Shown here one piece after another: positions 1 to 10,500 of a stretch of 64,000 nt of DNA. The position numbers and the translations under genes were made by a program. The notes beneath the pieces are model-generated. The model had not been told where the DNA came from. It made no database searches and saw only the letters and a list, made by a program, of their open reading frames with translations. This DNA is from Azospirillum rugosum (lineage in GTDB: Bacteria > Pseudomonadota > Alphaproteobacteria > Azospirillales > Azospirillaceae). The number at the start of each line of letters is the position of its first letter. The first letter of the stretch is position 1. Location of the stretch: NCBI RefSeq assembly GCF_017876155.1, contig NZ_JAGINP010000008.1, positions 124,001 through 188,000 of the forward strand, given 5' to 3'.

Positions 1-793
1 GCGCGCTCCACAGATCGACCTGGAAGGCCAGCGTGTCCTGCCGTGGCTGGCTGTCGACCACCCATTGCAGCGGCGTGTTGGAGACGAGGCCGCCGTCCCA
101 GTAATGCTCCCCCTCGATCTCCACCGCCGGGAAGCCGGGCGGCAGCGAACCGCTCGCCATCACATGCTCCGGCCGGATGGTGTGGGTGGTGGTGTCGAAA
201 TAGACGAAGTTTCCGGTGCGCACGTTGACCGCGCCGACGCTGAAGCGCGTCTCCCCACTGTTCAGCCGGTCGAAGTCGATGAGGCGTTCCAGCGTGCTCT
301 TCAGCGCGCCGGTGTCGTACCAGCTCGTCGCCTCCGGCGAGCCCAACGGCTGCAGCCAGGGGGCGGGGCGGCGCGGCGCGAAGAAGCCGGCGGCACCGTC
401 GAACAGCGCCTTGGCGGCGCTCATCTGGTTGAACAGCGAGCGGGCGGAATCGCCGCGCGGGGTCCATTGCGGCACGCCGGTCATCCAGTCGGCCCAGGGG
501 TTCGCGGTGACGGACTCCCAGAAGGCGCACAGCTTCGCCACGCGCTCCGCCCTGGGGTTGCCGGCGATGATCGCTGCGTTGATCGCCCCGATCGAGATGC
601 CGGCCACCCAGTCCGGGTGCAGGTCGGCCTCGGCCAGGGCCTCGTACACGCCGGCCTGGTAGGAGCCCAGCGCGCCGCCGCCCTGCAACAGGAGGGCGAT
701 GCATTCGAAGGGCGGGCGGCGATCCATTCGGTTTGCCTTTGGGCGGCGTGCGGCGGATGGGGCCGCGTTCGGAAGCCACTGGTCATGGGGCAT
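1..793 (-). CDS. Patatin-like phospholipase family protein (partial, C-terminus outside window)
   Basis: This is a serine lipase/acyl hydrolase of the bacterial patatin family, probably acting on membrane lipids or storage esters. The N-terminal part carries the oxyanion-hole loop LLLQGGGALGSY, followed by the nucleophile elbow GISIGA (GxSxG). The catalytic aspartate lies in the DGG of HYWDGGLVSNTP, close to the left edge. The reading frame is open to base 1, so the C-terminal part, often a DUF3734-type extension, is missing. I chose the ATG at 793-791 because GGAGAG lies just upstream. An internal ATG at 727 (MDRRPPFEC) is possible but has no good ribosome binding site. Family assignment is secure; the substrate is unknown. 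Confidence 0.85.
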   Translation of the reverse strand, partial: MPHDQWLPNAAPSAARRPKANRMDRRPPFECIALLLQGGGALGSYQAGVYEALAEADLHPDWVAGISIGAINAAIIAGNPRAERVAKLCAFWESVTANPWADWMTGVPQWTPRGDSARSLFNQMSAAKALFDGAAGFFAPRRPAPWLQPLGSPEATSWYDTGALKSTLERLIDFDRLNSGETRFSVGAVNVRTGNFVYFDTTTHTIRPEHVMASGSLPPGFPAVEIEGEHYWDGGLVSNTPLQWVVDSQPRQDTLAFQVDLWSA

Positions 794-1080
794 CGGCGTC
801 TCTCCATTCTGCCCGCCCGGTCTGTCCGCCTTCGGTGAGCGAGGGCGCGGCCTTGACAGGGATAAGCCGTCCGCGCCGCACCCGGAATCAAACCTAGGTT
901 TTATCGGCCGAGGCTTGCTGGCCCAGGCTGGAAACCAACGGGTCTCGGCGGCTGACAGGGCCCATCATCCGCCCCGGGGCCCGGGAGCACCATCACACTG
1001 CCGTGTGGCCGGAACCTGACTTCATGGCGGCGTGATCTGGACCAACGTATAGGGCGGGGTTGGCGAGGGCGCGTACACGG

Positions 1081-1114
1081 CAAAAAACCGCCGCGGCGGG
1101 GCCGTGGCGGTTCA
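1081..1114 (-). terminator. Intrinsic terminator downstream of the stand-alone receiver gene
   Basis: AACCGCC (1086-1092) pairs with GGCGGTT (1106-1112). On the minus strand the hairpin is followed directly by a run of six T. It lies 33 bases past the stop codon of the receiver gene. The rest of 794-1146 shows no convincing gene, repeat or strong promoter. Confidence 0.8.
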
Positions 1115-1146
1115 GGGTTGCGCGGCGGGACGGAGGGCGTGCGGGG

Positions 1147-1518
1147 TCAGTGCGCGTCCACGACGGAATGCAGGCAGGCGATCAGGTCGTCGTCGTCGAC
1201 CGGCTTGCCGAAAATACACCGGGCGCCGCCGCCCATGGCCTTCGCCTTCGTCGCGTCGTCGGCGTAGCTGGTCATGAAGATGATCGGCGGCGGGTGCCCC
1301 TCGGCATTGAGGCGATCCTGCAACTCCAGGCCGGTCAGGCCCGGCATCTTGACGTCCGAGATCATGCAGGCGATGGAAGGCCGGTCGGCGAAGCCGAGGA
1401 AGTCCTCCGCCGACGCGAAGCCCAGGCACCGGTAGCCGAGCGACCGGATCAGGTCGCCGAGCGCTTCGCGAATGGAATCGTCATCGTCGACCACCGCTAT
1501 GACAGGTGCAGAACACAC
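1147..1518 (-). CDS. Single-domain response regulator (receiver only)
   Basis: A 123-residue CheY/FixJ-type receiver without an output domain. It has the acidic pocket VVDDDD near the N-terminus, the phosphorylation aspartate D55 in MISDVKMPG, a Thr/Ser switch in FMTSY and the conserved lysine in GKPVD. The start is GTG with AAAGG upstream. It lies 140 bases downstream of the FixJ-like regulator on the same strand and ends in an intrinsic terminator, so it is probably co-transcribed with the kinase and regulator. It may act as a phosphate sink or a second target of the same kinase (inference). Confidence 0.85.
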   Translation of the reverse strand: MCSAPVIAVVDDDDSIREALGDLIRSLGYRCLGFASAEDFLGFADRPSIACMISDVKMPGLTGLELQDRLNAEGHPPPIIFMTSYADDATKAKAMGGGARCIFGKPVDDDDLIACLHSVVDAH

Positions 1519-1658
1519 GGACCATCGCCTTTCGGACTGGACGCTTGGAATGGCTGGCGCGAAACCGTTGCGCTTGCCCCATCGTCACCGAGAAGCCCGG
1601 ACGAAGATACTACACATACGTCTAGGATCGCGATTAGGACTGGATAGGACCGGCGCGG

Positions 1659-2294
1659 TCATGAGGATTCCAGAAGCTCCACCTTGCGGACGAGGTCGGC
1701 GACAGATCTCACCTGCATTTTGCGCATGACGTTACCGCGGTGCAGCTTGACCGTCACTTCGCTTATTCCAAGGTTCCCGGCGATTTGTTTGTTCATCAGC
1801 CCTTTGACGACCGCGTTCATCACTTCGCGTTCGCGCGGAGTCAGGGTGGCGGCCTGCGCCTCCGCCTCTTGCGCGGCGCCGCGGCTCGCCCGCCGGGCGC
1901 GGTCCTTCTCGATGGCGCCGGACACCGCGTCGAGCATGTCCTGGTCGCGGAAGGGCTTGGTCAGGAAGTCGGAGGCCCCGGCCTTCATGGCGCGGACCGA
2001 CATCGGGATGTCGCCGTAGCCGGTCATGAAGACGATGGGCATCGGGTTGCCCGCACTCGCGAGGTGCCGCTGGAACTCCAGCCCGCTGAGGCCGGGCAGG
2101 CGGACGTCGAGGATGAGGCAGCCGGGCCGGTCCGGCAGGGTGGCCTGCAGGAACTCCTGCGTGGAGGCGAAGCAGAGCGCCTCGATCCCGACGGAGCGCA
2201 GCAGGTCGCACAGCGCCTCCCGGATGTGTTCGTCGTCGTCGACGACCAGGACGAGCGGCTGGTCCGCCGCGCCGGTGTCCGCCTTCTGCGTCAT
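1659..2294 (-). CDS. FixJ/NarL-family response regulator (receiver plus LuxR-type HTH)
   Basis: A 211-residue two-domain transcription factor. The receiver spans roughly residues 14-125, with VVDDDEH, the phospho-acceptor D63 in LILDVRLPG, FMTGYGD and the lysine in LTKPF. A linker rich in Ala, Glu and Arg precedes a LuxR-type helix-turn-helix (LTPREREVM...GLMNKQIAG...VKLHRGNVMRKM). The ATG at 2294 overlaps the TGA of the upstream kinase (ATGA), so translation is coupled and the two form one signalling pair. It resembles FixJ/TodT/StyR regulators. Target genes are unknown. Confidence 0.9.
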   Translation of the reverse strand: MTQKADTGAADQPLVLVVDDDEHIREALCDLLRSVGIEALCFASTQEFLQATLPDRPGCLILDVRLPGLSGLEFQRHLASAGNPMPIVFMTGYGDIPMSVRAMKAGASDFLTKPFRDQDMLDAVSGAIEKDRARRASRGAAQEAEAQAATLTPREREVMNAVVKGLMNKQIAGNLGISEVTVKLHRGNVMRKMQVRSVADLVRKVELLESS

Positions 2295-3883
2295 GATGCC
2301 CCCTCTCCCGCGGGGAGCACGACGTCGAACTCCGCGCCCCCGTCCGCATGGTTTCTTGCGGTCAGTGTGCCTCCGCGCGCCTCGATGGTCGAGCGGCAGA
2401 TCGCCAGCCCCATGCCCATCCCGTCCGCTTTCGTCGTGAAGAAGGGGTCGAAGAGCCTGGCCAGGTTCTCCTCGCTGATGCCGGCACCACGGTCCCGGAC
2501 GGACAGGCTGACCAGCCCCGGCTCCGGGCTGCGCACCGCGACGGCCAGTTCGCGCACGGGGGAGCGCGCCTCGCTCATCGCCTGGAGGCCGTTGGTCATC
2601 AGGTTGATCAGCACCTGCTGCATCTCCACCCGGCTGGCGGTGACCGGCGGGACGTCGGCCGCGAGGTCGGTGCGCAGCGTAGCATTGTGGGCGGCGAGTT
2701 CGCGCTCCAGCAGCAGCGCCGTTTCGCGGACCAGATCGCGCAGGTCGATCGTCTCGTCCCGCGGGGCGCTCTTCACCAGCATGCCGCGGGTCCGCTGCAC
2801 GATCTCGCTGGCGCGCTTGCCGTCGCGCACCGTGCGCTCCGCCGCCTTGGCCGCGGCCTCGATGTCGGGGGGATCGCGGCGCAGCCAGCGCAGGCAGGTC
2901 TGCGCGTTCATCACCACGGCGCCCAGCGGCTGGTTCACCTCGTGCGCGATGGACGCCGACAGGGCGCCCATGGTGGCCGCGCGGGAGGCGCGCGCCAGCT
3001 CCGCCTGGGCGGCCAGCAGCGCCTCCTGCGTCTTTTCCCGCTGGGTGATGTCCACCACGCCCACGACCACCTGCCCGAAGCCGACGTCGTCGTCCGGCAG
3101 GGCGATGGCGAGCAGGACGGTGCGCGGGCGCCCGTCCAGGCCGATCAGGCGCGCGCGCCCCTCGTACCGGTCGCGGCCGTCCACCAGGGCGCGCAGGATC
3201 AGGCACATCGACGGGTCGTCCGGCGGCAGGAAGCGTTCCAGCGATCCCAGCACCTCCGCGCGGTCGGTAGCGCCGAGCAGTTCCAGCGTCGCGTCGTTCA
3301 CGTCGGTCGTGGTGATGAGGCTGGTGAGGCGCCGGGCCAGGCCCGGCTGCGCCTCGACCCGCGCCATGAGGTCGGCGCCGTCCCGCACGCCGAGGTCGTC
3401 CAGCGCGGACCGCACCGCCGTGTAGTCCTGCTCCCACAGGGAAAAGCGCGCCTGCTCGAAGATGGAACGGAAGCGTTTTTCGCTGCGCGCCAGCGCCGCG
3501 TTGGTCTGGACGAGCAGTTCCCGCGACCGCTGGTCGCGTTCCAGCAGGAAGGTGGTGATCAGGATGGCCGCGATCGACACAGCGCAGCGCAGGGCCGAGC
3601 CGACGCCCATGTCCGACCAGTGGGACAGCAGGAAGGATGCCAGCGTCAGCCCGGCGAAGCCGCAGCCCAGCCGGACAATGCCCGTCCGGGTCAGCCCCCG
3701 CGCGGCGATCAGCAGCGCGATGGCGTAGAGGACCGCGACGGCGATCTCCACCTCGGTGAAGGTGTCCACGGCGAAGATCGCCATGGCCAGCGGAACGGCG
3801 AGGATCCCGGCCCGGCGATCATCCCGCTGCCTTTTCAAACATTGGGGCCCGTTCAAGCTTTGGGGCCCGGTCATCGTCGGCAT
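2291..3883 (-). CDS. Membrane-bound PAS sensor histidine kinase (FixL/TodS-like core)
   Basis: A 530-residue kinase. The N-terminal ~25-110 residues are hydrophobic and look like several membrane segments. A short coiled linker and a PAS-type domain (about residues 130-290, ending VVGVVDITQREKTQ) follow. The catalytic core has the phospho-acceptor H314 in SIAHEVNQPLGAV, the N-box NLMTNGLQAM, the G1 box DRGAGI, the F-box LFDPFFTTK and the G2 box GMGMGLAICRS. The HEVNQP H-box is typical of FixL-like kinases. The partner regulator follows with a 4-base overlap. The signal is unknown; no haem-PAS signature is obvious. Confidence 0.88.
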   Translation of the reverse strand: MPTMTGPQSLNGPQCLKRQRDDRRAGILAVPLAMAIFAVDTFTEVEIAVAVLYAIALLIAARGLTRTGIVRLGCGFAGLTLASFLLSHWSDMGVGSALRCAVSIAAILITTFLLERDQRSRELLVQTNAALARSEKRFRSIFEQARFSLWEQDYTAVRSALDDLGVRDGADLMARVEAQPGLARRLTSLITTTDVNDATLELLGATDRAEVLGSLERFLPPDDPSMCLILRALVDGRDRYEGRARLIGLDGRPRTVLLAIALPDDDVGFGQVVVGVVDITQREKTQEALLAAQAELARASRAATMGALSASIAHEVNQPLGAVVMNAQTCLRWLRRDPPDIEAAAKAAERTVRDGKRASEIVQRTRGMLVKSAPRDETIDLRDLVRETALLLERELAAHNATLRTDLAADVPPVTASRVEMQQVLINLMTNGLQAMSEARSPVRELAVAVRSPEPGLVSLSVRDRGAGISEENLARLFDPFFTTKADGMGMGLAICRSTIEARGGTLTARNHADGGAEFDVVLPAGEGAS

Positions 3884-3993
3884 GTCTTGGATTCGTGAAA
3901 CCGTTCGAACGTGGCGGAACGGTAGGATGGATCACCGCGCCGGATCCAGAACGCCATTCCGCCAATTCGGCTTATTTCATCGGCCACGGATAG

Positions 3994-5730
3994 CTACCGC
4001 CACAGGTTGGACTTGGCGAGGTCGATGATGTCGTCCGCTTTGCCGCTCATGATGGCCTTCACCATGTAGAGCGAGAATCCCTTGGCCATTTCCAGGGTGA
4101 TCGACGGCGGCATCGCCAGCTCCGTCCGGTTCACCACCGCGTCGACGAGCACGGGGCCATCGTGGGCCAGCGCGTCGGCGATCGCGGCGTCGACATCGGC
4201 CGGATCCTCGACCCGGATTCCGCGCACGCCGGCGGCTTCGGCCATGGCGGCGAAGTTCGGGTTCTTCAGCTCCGTGCCGGTGTTGATGAAGCCGGTCGAC
4301 TTCTGCTCAAGCTCCACGAAGCCGAGCGTGCCGTTGTTGAAGACGACCACCTTCACCGGCAGGCCGAGCTGACCGAGGCTGAGGAAGTCGCCCATCAGCA
4401 TGGTGAAGCCGCCGTCGCCCGACAGCGCGACCACCTGGCGTCCCGGAAAGGCGGCCTGGACGCCGATCGCCTGGGCCATGGCGTTGGCCATCGAGCCGTG
4501 CCAGAAGGACCCGACCAGGCGCCGCCGACCGTTCATCGCCAGATAGCGCGCCGCCCAGACGGTCGGGAGCCCGACGTCGCAGGTGAACACGGCGTCGTCG
4601 GAGGCGTGGTCGCTGATCGCCTTCGCGACCTGCTGCGGGTGGATGGGCCGGTGGCCGCTGCTGCCGTCCGCCAGCGAGTCCAGCTGCTTGCGCGCCTTCG
4701 TGTAATGCTGGCGCGCCGTCGCCAGATGCCGGCCGTCCGTCTTGCGCTTCAGCAGCGGCAGCAGCGCGCGCAGCGTGGCGCGCACGTCGCCCACCACGCC
4801 GAGGTCGACCGGCGCGCGCCGCCCGATCTGCTCCGCACGGATATCGACCTGGGCGATGCGGACGTTTGAGCCCTCCGGGTAGAACTGGCGGTAGGGGAAG
4901 TCGGTGCCCAGCATCAGCAGCACGTCGCAATCGCGCATGGCGTAATAGCCGGAAGAAAAGCCGATCAGGCCGGTCATGCCGACGTCATAGGGGTTCTCCC
5001 ACTCCACATGCTCCTTGCCGCGCAGGGCATGGACCATGGGGGACTGGAGACGCTCGCCCAGGGCCAGAAGTTCGTCATGCGCGCCCTGGCAGCCCGAGCC
5101 GCACAGAAGCGTGACGCGCCCGTCCCCGTTCAGCAGGGCGGCCAGCCGCTCCAGATCCTCCGGGCCCGGCGTCACGACCGGGTCCGGCGGCAGCAGGCCG
5201 TGCAGCTTCGGCGGCGGCGCGGCCGCGGCGGCCTGCAAGGCGACGTCGCCCGGCAGGGTGATGACCGACACGCCGCGCTTGCCCACCGCCGCGCGGATGG
5301 CGATCTCCAGCGTGCGCGGCATCTGCGACGGGCTGGACACCAGCTCGCAATAGTGGCTGCAATCGCGGAACAGCTCCTGCGGCTGGGTTTCCTGGAAATA
5401 GCCGGAGCCGATCTCGGACGAGGGGATATGCGCGGCGATGGCCAGCACCGGCGCGCGGGAGCGGTGGCAGTCGAACAGGCCGTTGATGAGGTGCAGGTTG
5501 CCGGGGCCGCAGCTTCCGGCACAGACGGCCAGCGAGCCGGTCACGTGCGCATCCGCCCCGGCCGCGAAGGCTGCCACCTCCTCATGCCGGACGTGGATCC
5601 ATTCGATCTTGCCCTTACGGCGCAGCGCGTCGGTGAGGCCGTTCAGGCTGTCCCCGACCACCCCGTAGATCCTCTTCACGCCGGCGGCGGCGAGAACGGC
5701 CGCGAACTGGTCCGCAACGGTTTCTGACAT
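3994..5730 (-). CDS. poxB: Pyruvate dehydrogenase (quinone) / thiamine-dependent pyruvate oxidase
   Basis: A 578-residue ThDP enzyme that decarboxylates pyruvate to acetate and CO2, passing electrons through FAD to the membrane quinone pool. The N-terminal PYR domain carries the cofactor-activating glutamate in [12 protein letters not shown]. The middle domain (about 190-340) is the FAD-binding part. The C-terminal PP domain has the ThDP motif GDGGFTML...[10 protein letters not shown]. The C-terminal end, with [12 protein letters not shown], matches the PoxB membrane-binding tail. I chose the ATG at 5730 because GGAGA precedes it; an upstream in-frame start at 5775 has no such support. It stands alone, divergent from the RND operon. 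Confidence 0.88.
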   Translation of the reverse strand: MSETVADQFAAVLAAAGVKRIYGVVGDSLNGLTDALRRKGKIEWIHVRHEEVAAFAAGADAHVTGSLAVCAGSCGPGNLHLINGLFDCHRSRAPVLAIAAHIPSSEIGSGYFQETQPQELFRDCSHYCELVSSPSQMPRTLEIAIRAAVGKRGVSVITLPGDVALQAAAAAPPPKLHGLLPPDPVVTPGPEDLERLAALLNGDGRVTLLCGSGCQGAHDELLALGERLQSPMVHALRGKEHVEWENPYDVGMTGLIGFSSGYYAMRDCDVLLMLGTDFPYRQFYPEGSNVRIAQVDIRAEQIGRRAPVDLGVVGDVRATLRALLPLLKRKTDGRHLATARQHYTKARKQLDSLADGSSGHRPIHPQQVAKAISDHASDDAVFTCDVGLPTVWAARYLAMNGRRRLVGSFWHGSMANAMAQAIGVQAAFPGRQVVALSGDGGFTMLMGDFLSLGQLGLPVKVVVFNNGTLGFVELEQKSTGFINTGTELKNPNFAAMAEAAGVRGIRVEDPADVDAAIADALAHDGPVLVDAVVNRTELAMPPSITLEMAKGFSLYMVKAIMSGKADDIIDLAKSNLWR

Positions 5731-6298
5731 GACGGTGTCTCCGTGGACGGTTGTGGCGCTCCGCGCCGTCTTCACATGGTCCGCAGAGCAACATAGGCGA
5801 ACCCGTTCGTTATTGAACGGCCGACATCTTCGTTGAATGATCGCACGGCAATATCAGGTCCTACCCAATTCGCGCGAAATCCGATTCACGATGAGGAGGC
5901 GCGAGAAGCGATGCCTATAGGAGCGATCTGTTCCAGTGTATTGGCCCGATAGACCTAAGTATGGTGTTCCGGCGCGGAGTCCTGGCGTAGTTTGACTGAC
6001 AGCTCCTCTGTCTTTCCTTGCACGGTAGCGAAGGCAGCGAAACTTCCGGTTCTCCTCCCAGACCGGACTGGTCGGGCGGTTTGTCTCATGCCCCGAAAAG
6101 GCAAGCCGCCCGACCATTTTTTTACCCGACCATTTTTTAAATGCTGGGAAGGCATCCGCCTCGCGACCGGGACCGCGCACGGCAAACGCGCGCTTTTCAA
6201 AACAACTCCCCGCCGCGGACCGAGAAACACTGGGCCGACCCGGCGCAGCCCCCTGGGCGTCGCGCGCCGGTGGCGCGACTGCGAACAAAGGGATTCCC
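5731..6298. other. 568-base divergent intergenic region with a leader or small-RNA-like structure
   Basis: This region separates poxB (minus) from the RND operon (plus). It must hold both promoters, but I find no strong consensus -35/-10 pair. Its clearest element is a hairpin plus T-run at 6070-6123, oriented with the RND operon but 176 bases before its first codon. No convincing ORF lies here. Confidence 0.6.
6070..6123 (+). terminator. Strong intrinsic terminator in the leader of the RND operon (possible attenuator or sRNA end)
   Basis: A 14-pair stem (6070-6083 with 6102-6115, one G-T wobble) encloses an 18-base loop and runs directly into ATTTTTTTA. The last 15 bases, CCCGACC plus the T-run, are repeated in tandem at 6125-6139. 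No coding gene ends upstream on this strand, so the terminator either ends a small RNA or acts as an attenuator in the leader of the efflux operon. Confidence 0.75.
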
Positions 6299-7513
6299 AT
6301 GAGTCAGGCCTCGACTTGGACGGCCCCGGACACGCTCCCGCACGGGCCCCGTCACGGGCGGACCGTCGGCGCGGTCCTGGCCCTCGCCCTGCTGGGCGGC
6401 GGCGTTTGCGCCTACATCCTCCACGGCCGGGCGGACAAGCCCGCGGCGCCGACGCCACCGCCGCCCATCCCGGTCAGCGTTGCCTCCGTCGCGCGGCAGG
6501 ACGTGCCGTTCCGGCTGTCGGGCATCGGGACGGTTCAGGCGCTGAACACCGTGACGGTGCATTCCCGCGTCGACGGCGAGTTGCAGAAGGTCTTCTTCAC
6601 CGAGGGTCAGGAGGTCAAGGCCGGCGATCCGCTGGCCCAGATCGATCCCCGCCCCTTCCAGGCCGCCCTCGACCAGGCCACCGCCAAGAAGGCGCAGGAC
6701 GAGGCGTCGCTCGCCAACGCGCAGCTCGACCTCGCCCGCTTCGAGACGCTGGCCCAGCGGGACTTCTCCTCCCGCCAGCAGGCGGACACGCAGCGCGCCC
6801 AGGTCGCCGAACTCCAGGCCCAGATCAGGGGCGACCAGGCGACCATCGACAACGCGCAGGTGCAGCTGGGCTACACGCTGATCCGGTCGCCGGTGAACGG
6901 GCGGGCGGGCTTCCGCAACATAGACGCCGGCAACATCGTGCACGCGACCGATAGCACGGGCATCGTCGTGGTCACCCAGACGCGCCCGATCGACGTCGTC
7001 TTCACCTTGCCGGAGGGCCACCTGCAAGCCGTCCAGGCCGCGATGTCCAAAGGCACGCTGGCCGTTTCGGCGACCAGCAGGGAGAACCGGACGCGGGCCG
7101 ACGACGGCGTCCTGAAGCTGATCAACAACCAGATCGACCAGACCACCGGCACCATTCAGCTGAAGGCGGAGTTCCCGAACGCCGACAACGCGCTGTGGCC
7201 GGGCGAGTTCGTGGAGGCGGACCTGCTGCTGCGCACCGACAAGGGCGCCCTGACCGTCCCGCCCGACGCGGTGCAGCGCGGCCCCAACGGGTCGCTGTAC
7301 GTCTACGTCGTGACGCCCGACGGCACGGTGGAGATGCGCACCGTCACCGCGGCGCGGATCGGCGCGCAGGCCGCGGTCATCGCTGCCGGCCTCAGCGAGG
7401 GCGAGCGGGTGATCGTTTCCGGCCAGCTGAAGGTCCAGCCGGGCGTCCGCGTCGCCGTCCAGCCGGAGGCGATCCAGGAGGAGGCGGTCCAGCAAGAGGC
7501 GGGTGCGCCATGA
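6299..7513 (+). CDS. RND efflux periplasmic adaptor (membrane fusion protein, MdtA-like)
   Basis: A 404-residue HlyD/AcrA-family adaptor linking an inner-membrane RND pump to an outer-membrane channel. One N-terminal membrane anchor (TVGAVLALALLGGGVCAYIL, about residues 22-41) is followed by a proline-rich stretch. The first lipoyl half carries VHSRVDGELQKV and EGQEVKAGDPLAQID; a helical hairpin rich in Ala and Gln (about 120-175) follows. The second lipoyl half contains RSPVNGRAGF, and the beta-barrel and membrane-proximal domains end in EGERVIVSGQLKVQPG. The stop codon overlaps the start of the pump gene (ATGA). No lipobox is present. The substrate cannot be read from sequence. Confidence 0.9.
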   Translation: MSQASTWTAPDTLPHGPRHGRTVGAVLALALLGGGVCAYILHGRADKPAAPTPPPPIPVSVASVARQDVPFRLSGIGTVQALNTVTVHSRVDGELQKVFFTEGQEVKAGDPLAQIDPRPFQAALDQATAKKAQDEASLANAQLDLARFETLAQRDFSSRQQADTQRAQVAELQAQIRGDQATIDNAQVQLGYTLIRSPVNGRAGFRNIDAGNIVHATDSTGIVVVTQTRPIDVVFTLPEGHLQAVQAAMSKGTLAVSATSRENRTRADDGVLKLINNQIDQTTGTIQLKAEFPNADNALWPGEFVEADLLLRTDKGALTVPPDAVQRGPNGSLYVYVVTPDGTVEMRTVTAARIGAQAAVIAAGLSEGERVIVSGQLKVQPGVRVAVQPEAIQEEAVQQEAGAP

Positions 7514-10500
7514 ACATCTCCGCCCCCTTCATCCGCCGCCCGATCGCCACCGCGCTGCTGATGGCGGCGCTGCTGCTGGCCGGCGCGGCGGCCTACCCGC
7601 TGCTGCCCGTGGCGCCCCTGCCGCAGGTGGACTTCCCGACCATCCAGGTTTCCGCCTCCCTGCCCGGCGCCAGCCCGGAGACGATGGCCGCCACGGTGGC
7701 GCAGCCGCTGGAGCGGCAGTTCGCCGAGATTCCGGGCGTGACGCAGCTGACCTCCACCAGCACGCTCGGCAACACGCAGGTGACGGTCCAGTTCGTGCTC
7801 GACCGCAACATCGACGGTGCGGCGCAGGACGTGCAGACGGCCATCAACGCGGCGGGTGGCCAGCTGCCCAAGAACCTGCCCAGCCCGCCGACCTACCGAA
7901 AGGTCAACCCGGCCGACAGCCCGGTGCTGATCCTGGCCGTCCATTCCGATGCGTTGCCGATCACCCAGGTGGACGACTATGCCGACACCCGGCTGGCGCA
8001 GCAGATCAGCCAGATCAGCGGCGTCTCCCAGGTGACCATCGGCGGCGAGCAGAAGCCCGCCGTGCGCATCCAGGTGGACCCGGCCAAGATCGCCGGCATG
8101 GGATTGTCGCTGGAGGATCTGCGCGGGGTGATCGCCACGGCGACCGTCAACGGCCCCAAGGGCAACATCAACGGGCCGTCGCGCAGCTTCACCATCTACG
8201 ACAACGACCAGCTGACCAAGGCGGAGCCGTGGAACGACGTCATCGTCGCCTACCGCAACGGCGCCCCGGTGCGCATCCGCGACATCGGCCAGGCGGTGGA
8301 GGCGCCGGAGAACGACCAGGAGGCGGGCTGGCAGAACGGGCAGCGCGGCGTTCTGCTGATCGTCTTCAAGCAGCCGGGCGCCAACGTGATCGACACGGTC
8401 GACCGCATCAAGGCGGAACTGCCGCGCCTGACCGCCTCCATCCCGCCGTCGGTCCACACGGAGATCATGTCGGACCGCACGCAGACCATCCGCGCCTCGG
8501 TGGAGGACGTGCAGTTCACCCTGCTGCTGACCATCGCGCTGGTGGTGATGGTCATCTTCCTGTTCCTGCGCAACGTCCCGGCCACCGTCATTCCCGGGGT
8601 CACGGTTCCCCTGTCGCTCGCGGCGACGCTGGGGCTGATGTATGTCTGCGGCTACAGCCTGGACAACCTGTCGCTGATGGCGCTGACCATCGCGGTCGGC
8701 TTTGTCGTGGACGACGCCATCGTGATGATCGAGAACATCCATCGCCACATCGAGGACGGCGTGCCGCCGTTCGAGGCGGCGCTGAAGGGCGCGGGGGAGA
8801 TCGGCTTCACCATCGTCTCCATCAGCCTGTCGCTGGTCGCCGTCTTCATCCCGCTGCTGCTGATGGGCGGAATCGTCGGCCGCCTGTTCCGCGAGTTCGC
8901 CGTCACCATCACGCTGACCATCGCCGTGTCGGCGCTGGTGTCGCTGACGCTGACGCCGATGATGAGCGCGCGGCTGCTGAAGGACGAGCACAAGACGCGC
9001 CACGGCGTCCTCTACCGCGCGGTGGAGCGCGGGTTCGACGGCATCCTCGCCGCCTACCGGATGGGGCTCGACGTCGTGCTCCGCCACCAGGGGATCACGC
9101 TGCTGTTCTTCGTGGCGACGGTCGCGCTGACCGGCTGGCTGTTCGTGACCATTCCCAAGGGTTTCTTCCCGCAGCAGGACACCGGCCTGATCATCGGGCA
9201 GACCCAGGGGCCGCAGGACGTGTCCTTCGCCGCCATGAGCCGGATGCAGGAGCAGGTCGGCGCCATCATCGGCAAGGATCCGGACGTGGCGACCTGGGTC
9301 GGCACGGTCGGGGCGGTCGGCGGCCTGCCCGGGAACATGGGACGCTTCTTCATCACGCTGAAGCCGCACGGCCAGCGGACGGCCAGCGCCGACGCGATCA
9401 TCAACCGCCTGCGCCCGCAGGTGGCGCAGGTGCAGGGCGTGCGGCTCTACCTCCAGGCCGCGCAGGACATCAACATCGGCGGCCGGGCGTCGAACGCGCA
9501 GTACCAGTACACGTTGCAGGACGCGAACCTGGACGAGCTGAACGAATGGGCGCCCAAGGTGCTGGCGCGGCTGGGCAAGTTGCCGGAGCTGCGCGACCTG
9601 TCGTCGGACCAGCAGACCAACGCGACGACCGCCACCCTGACCATCGACCGCGACCAGGCGGCCCGCTTCGGCATCCAGCCACAGCTGATCGACGACACGC
9701 TGTACGACGCCTTCGGCCAGCGGCAGGTGACGCAGTACTTCACCCAGACCAACAGCTATCACGTCATCCTGGAGGTCTCGCCCGACCTGCAGGGGATGAC
9801 CGGAACGCTGGAGCGGCTCTACCTGCGCTCCCCGACCACCGGGCAGCAGGTGCCGCTGTCGGCGATGGTGAAGATCTCCACCCGGCCGATCACCTACCTG
9901 TCGATCAACCACCAGGGTCAGTTCCCGGCGGTCACCCTGTCCTTCAACCTCGCCCCGAACGTGTCGTTGAGCCAAGCGACGCAGGCCATCACGGGCGCGA
10001 TGACCGAGATCGGCGCGCCGGCGGCGCTGGTCGGGTCGTTCCAGGGCACGGCGCAGGCCTTCCAGGACTCGCTGGGCAGCGTGCCCACGCTGATCGCGGC
10101 GGCGCTGGTCGTCGTCTACATCATCCTGGGCGTGCTGTACGAAAGCACGGTCCATCCCCTGACCATCCTGTCCACCCTGCCCTCGGCCGGACTTGGCGCG
10201 CTGACCACCCTGTGGCTGGCCGGCATGCCGTTCGACGTGATCGGGCTGATCGGCTTGATCCTGCTGATCGGCATCGTGAAGAAGAACGGCATCATGCTGG
10301 TCGATTTCGCCATGGCGGCGGAGCGGGAGCGCGGCCTGCCCCCGCGCGACGCGATCCGGGAGGCCTGCCTGCTGCGCTTCCGCCCCATCCTGATGACGAC
10401 CATGGCGGCCCTGCTGGGCGGCGTGCCGCTGATGCTGGGCACCGGCACGGGGTCGGAGCTGCGCCAGCCGCTGGGCTACGCCATGGTCGGCGGGCTGCTG

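Noticed and set aside
1659-3437. 592-residue minus-strand frame that includes the FixJ-like regulator
   Set aside because: Only the last 211 residues (from 2294) are real; the upstream part is the kinase gene read in the wrong frame.
7303-10155. 950-residue minus-strand frame over the first RND pump
   Set aside because: Antisense shadow; composition dominated by Arg, His, Asp and Gln with no recognisable domain.
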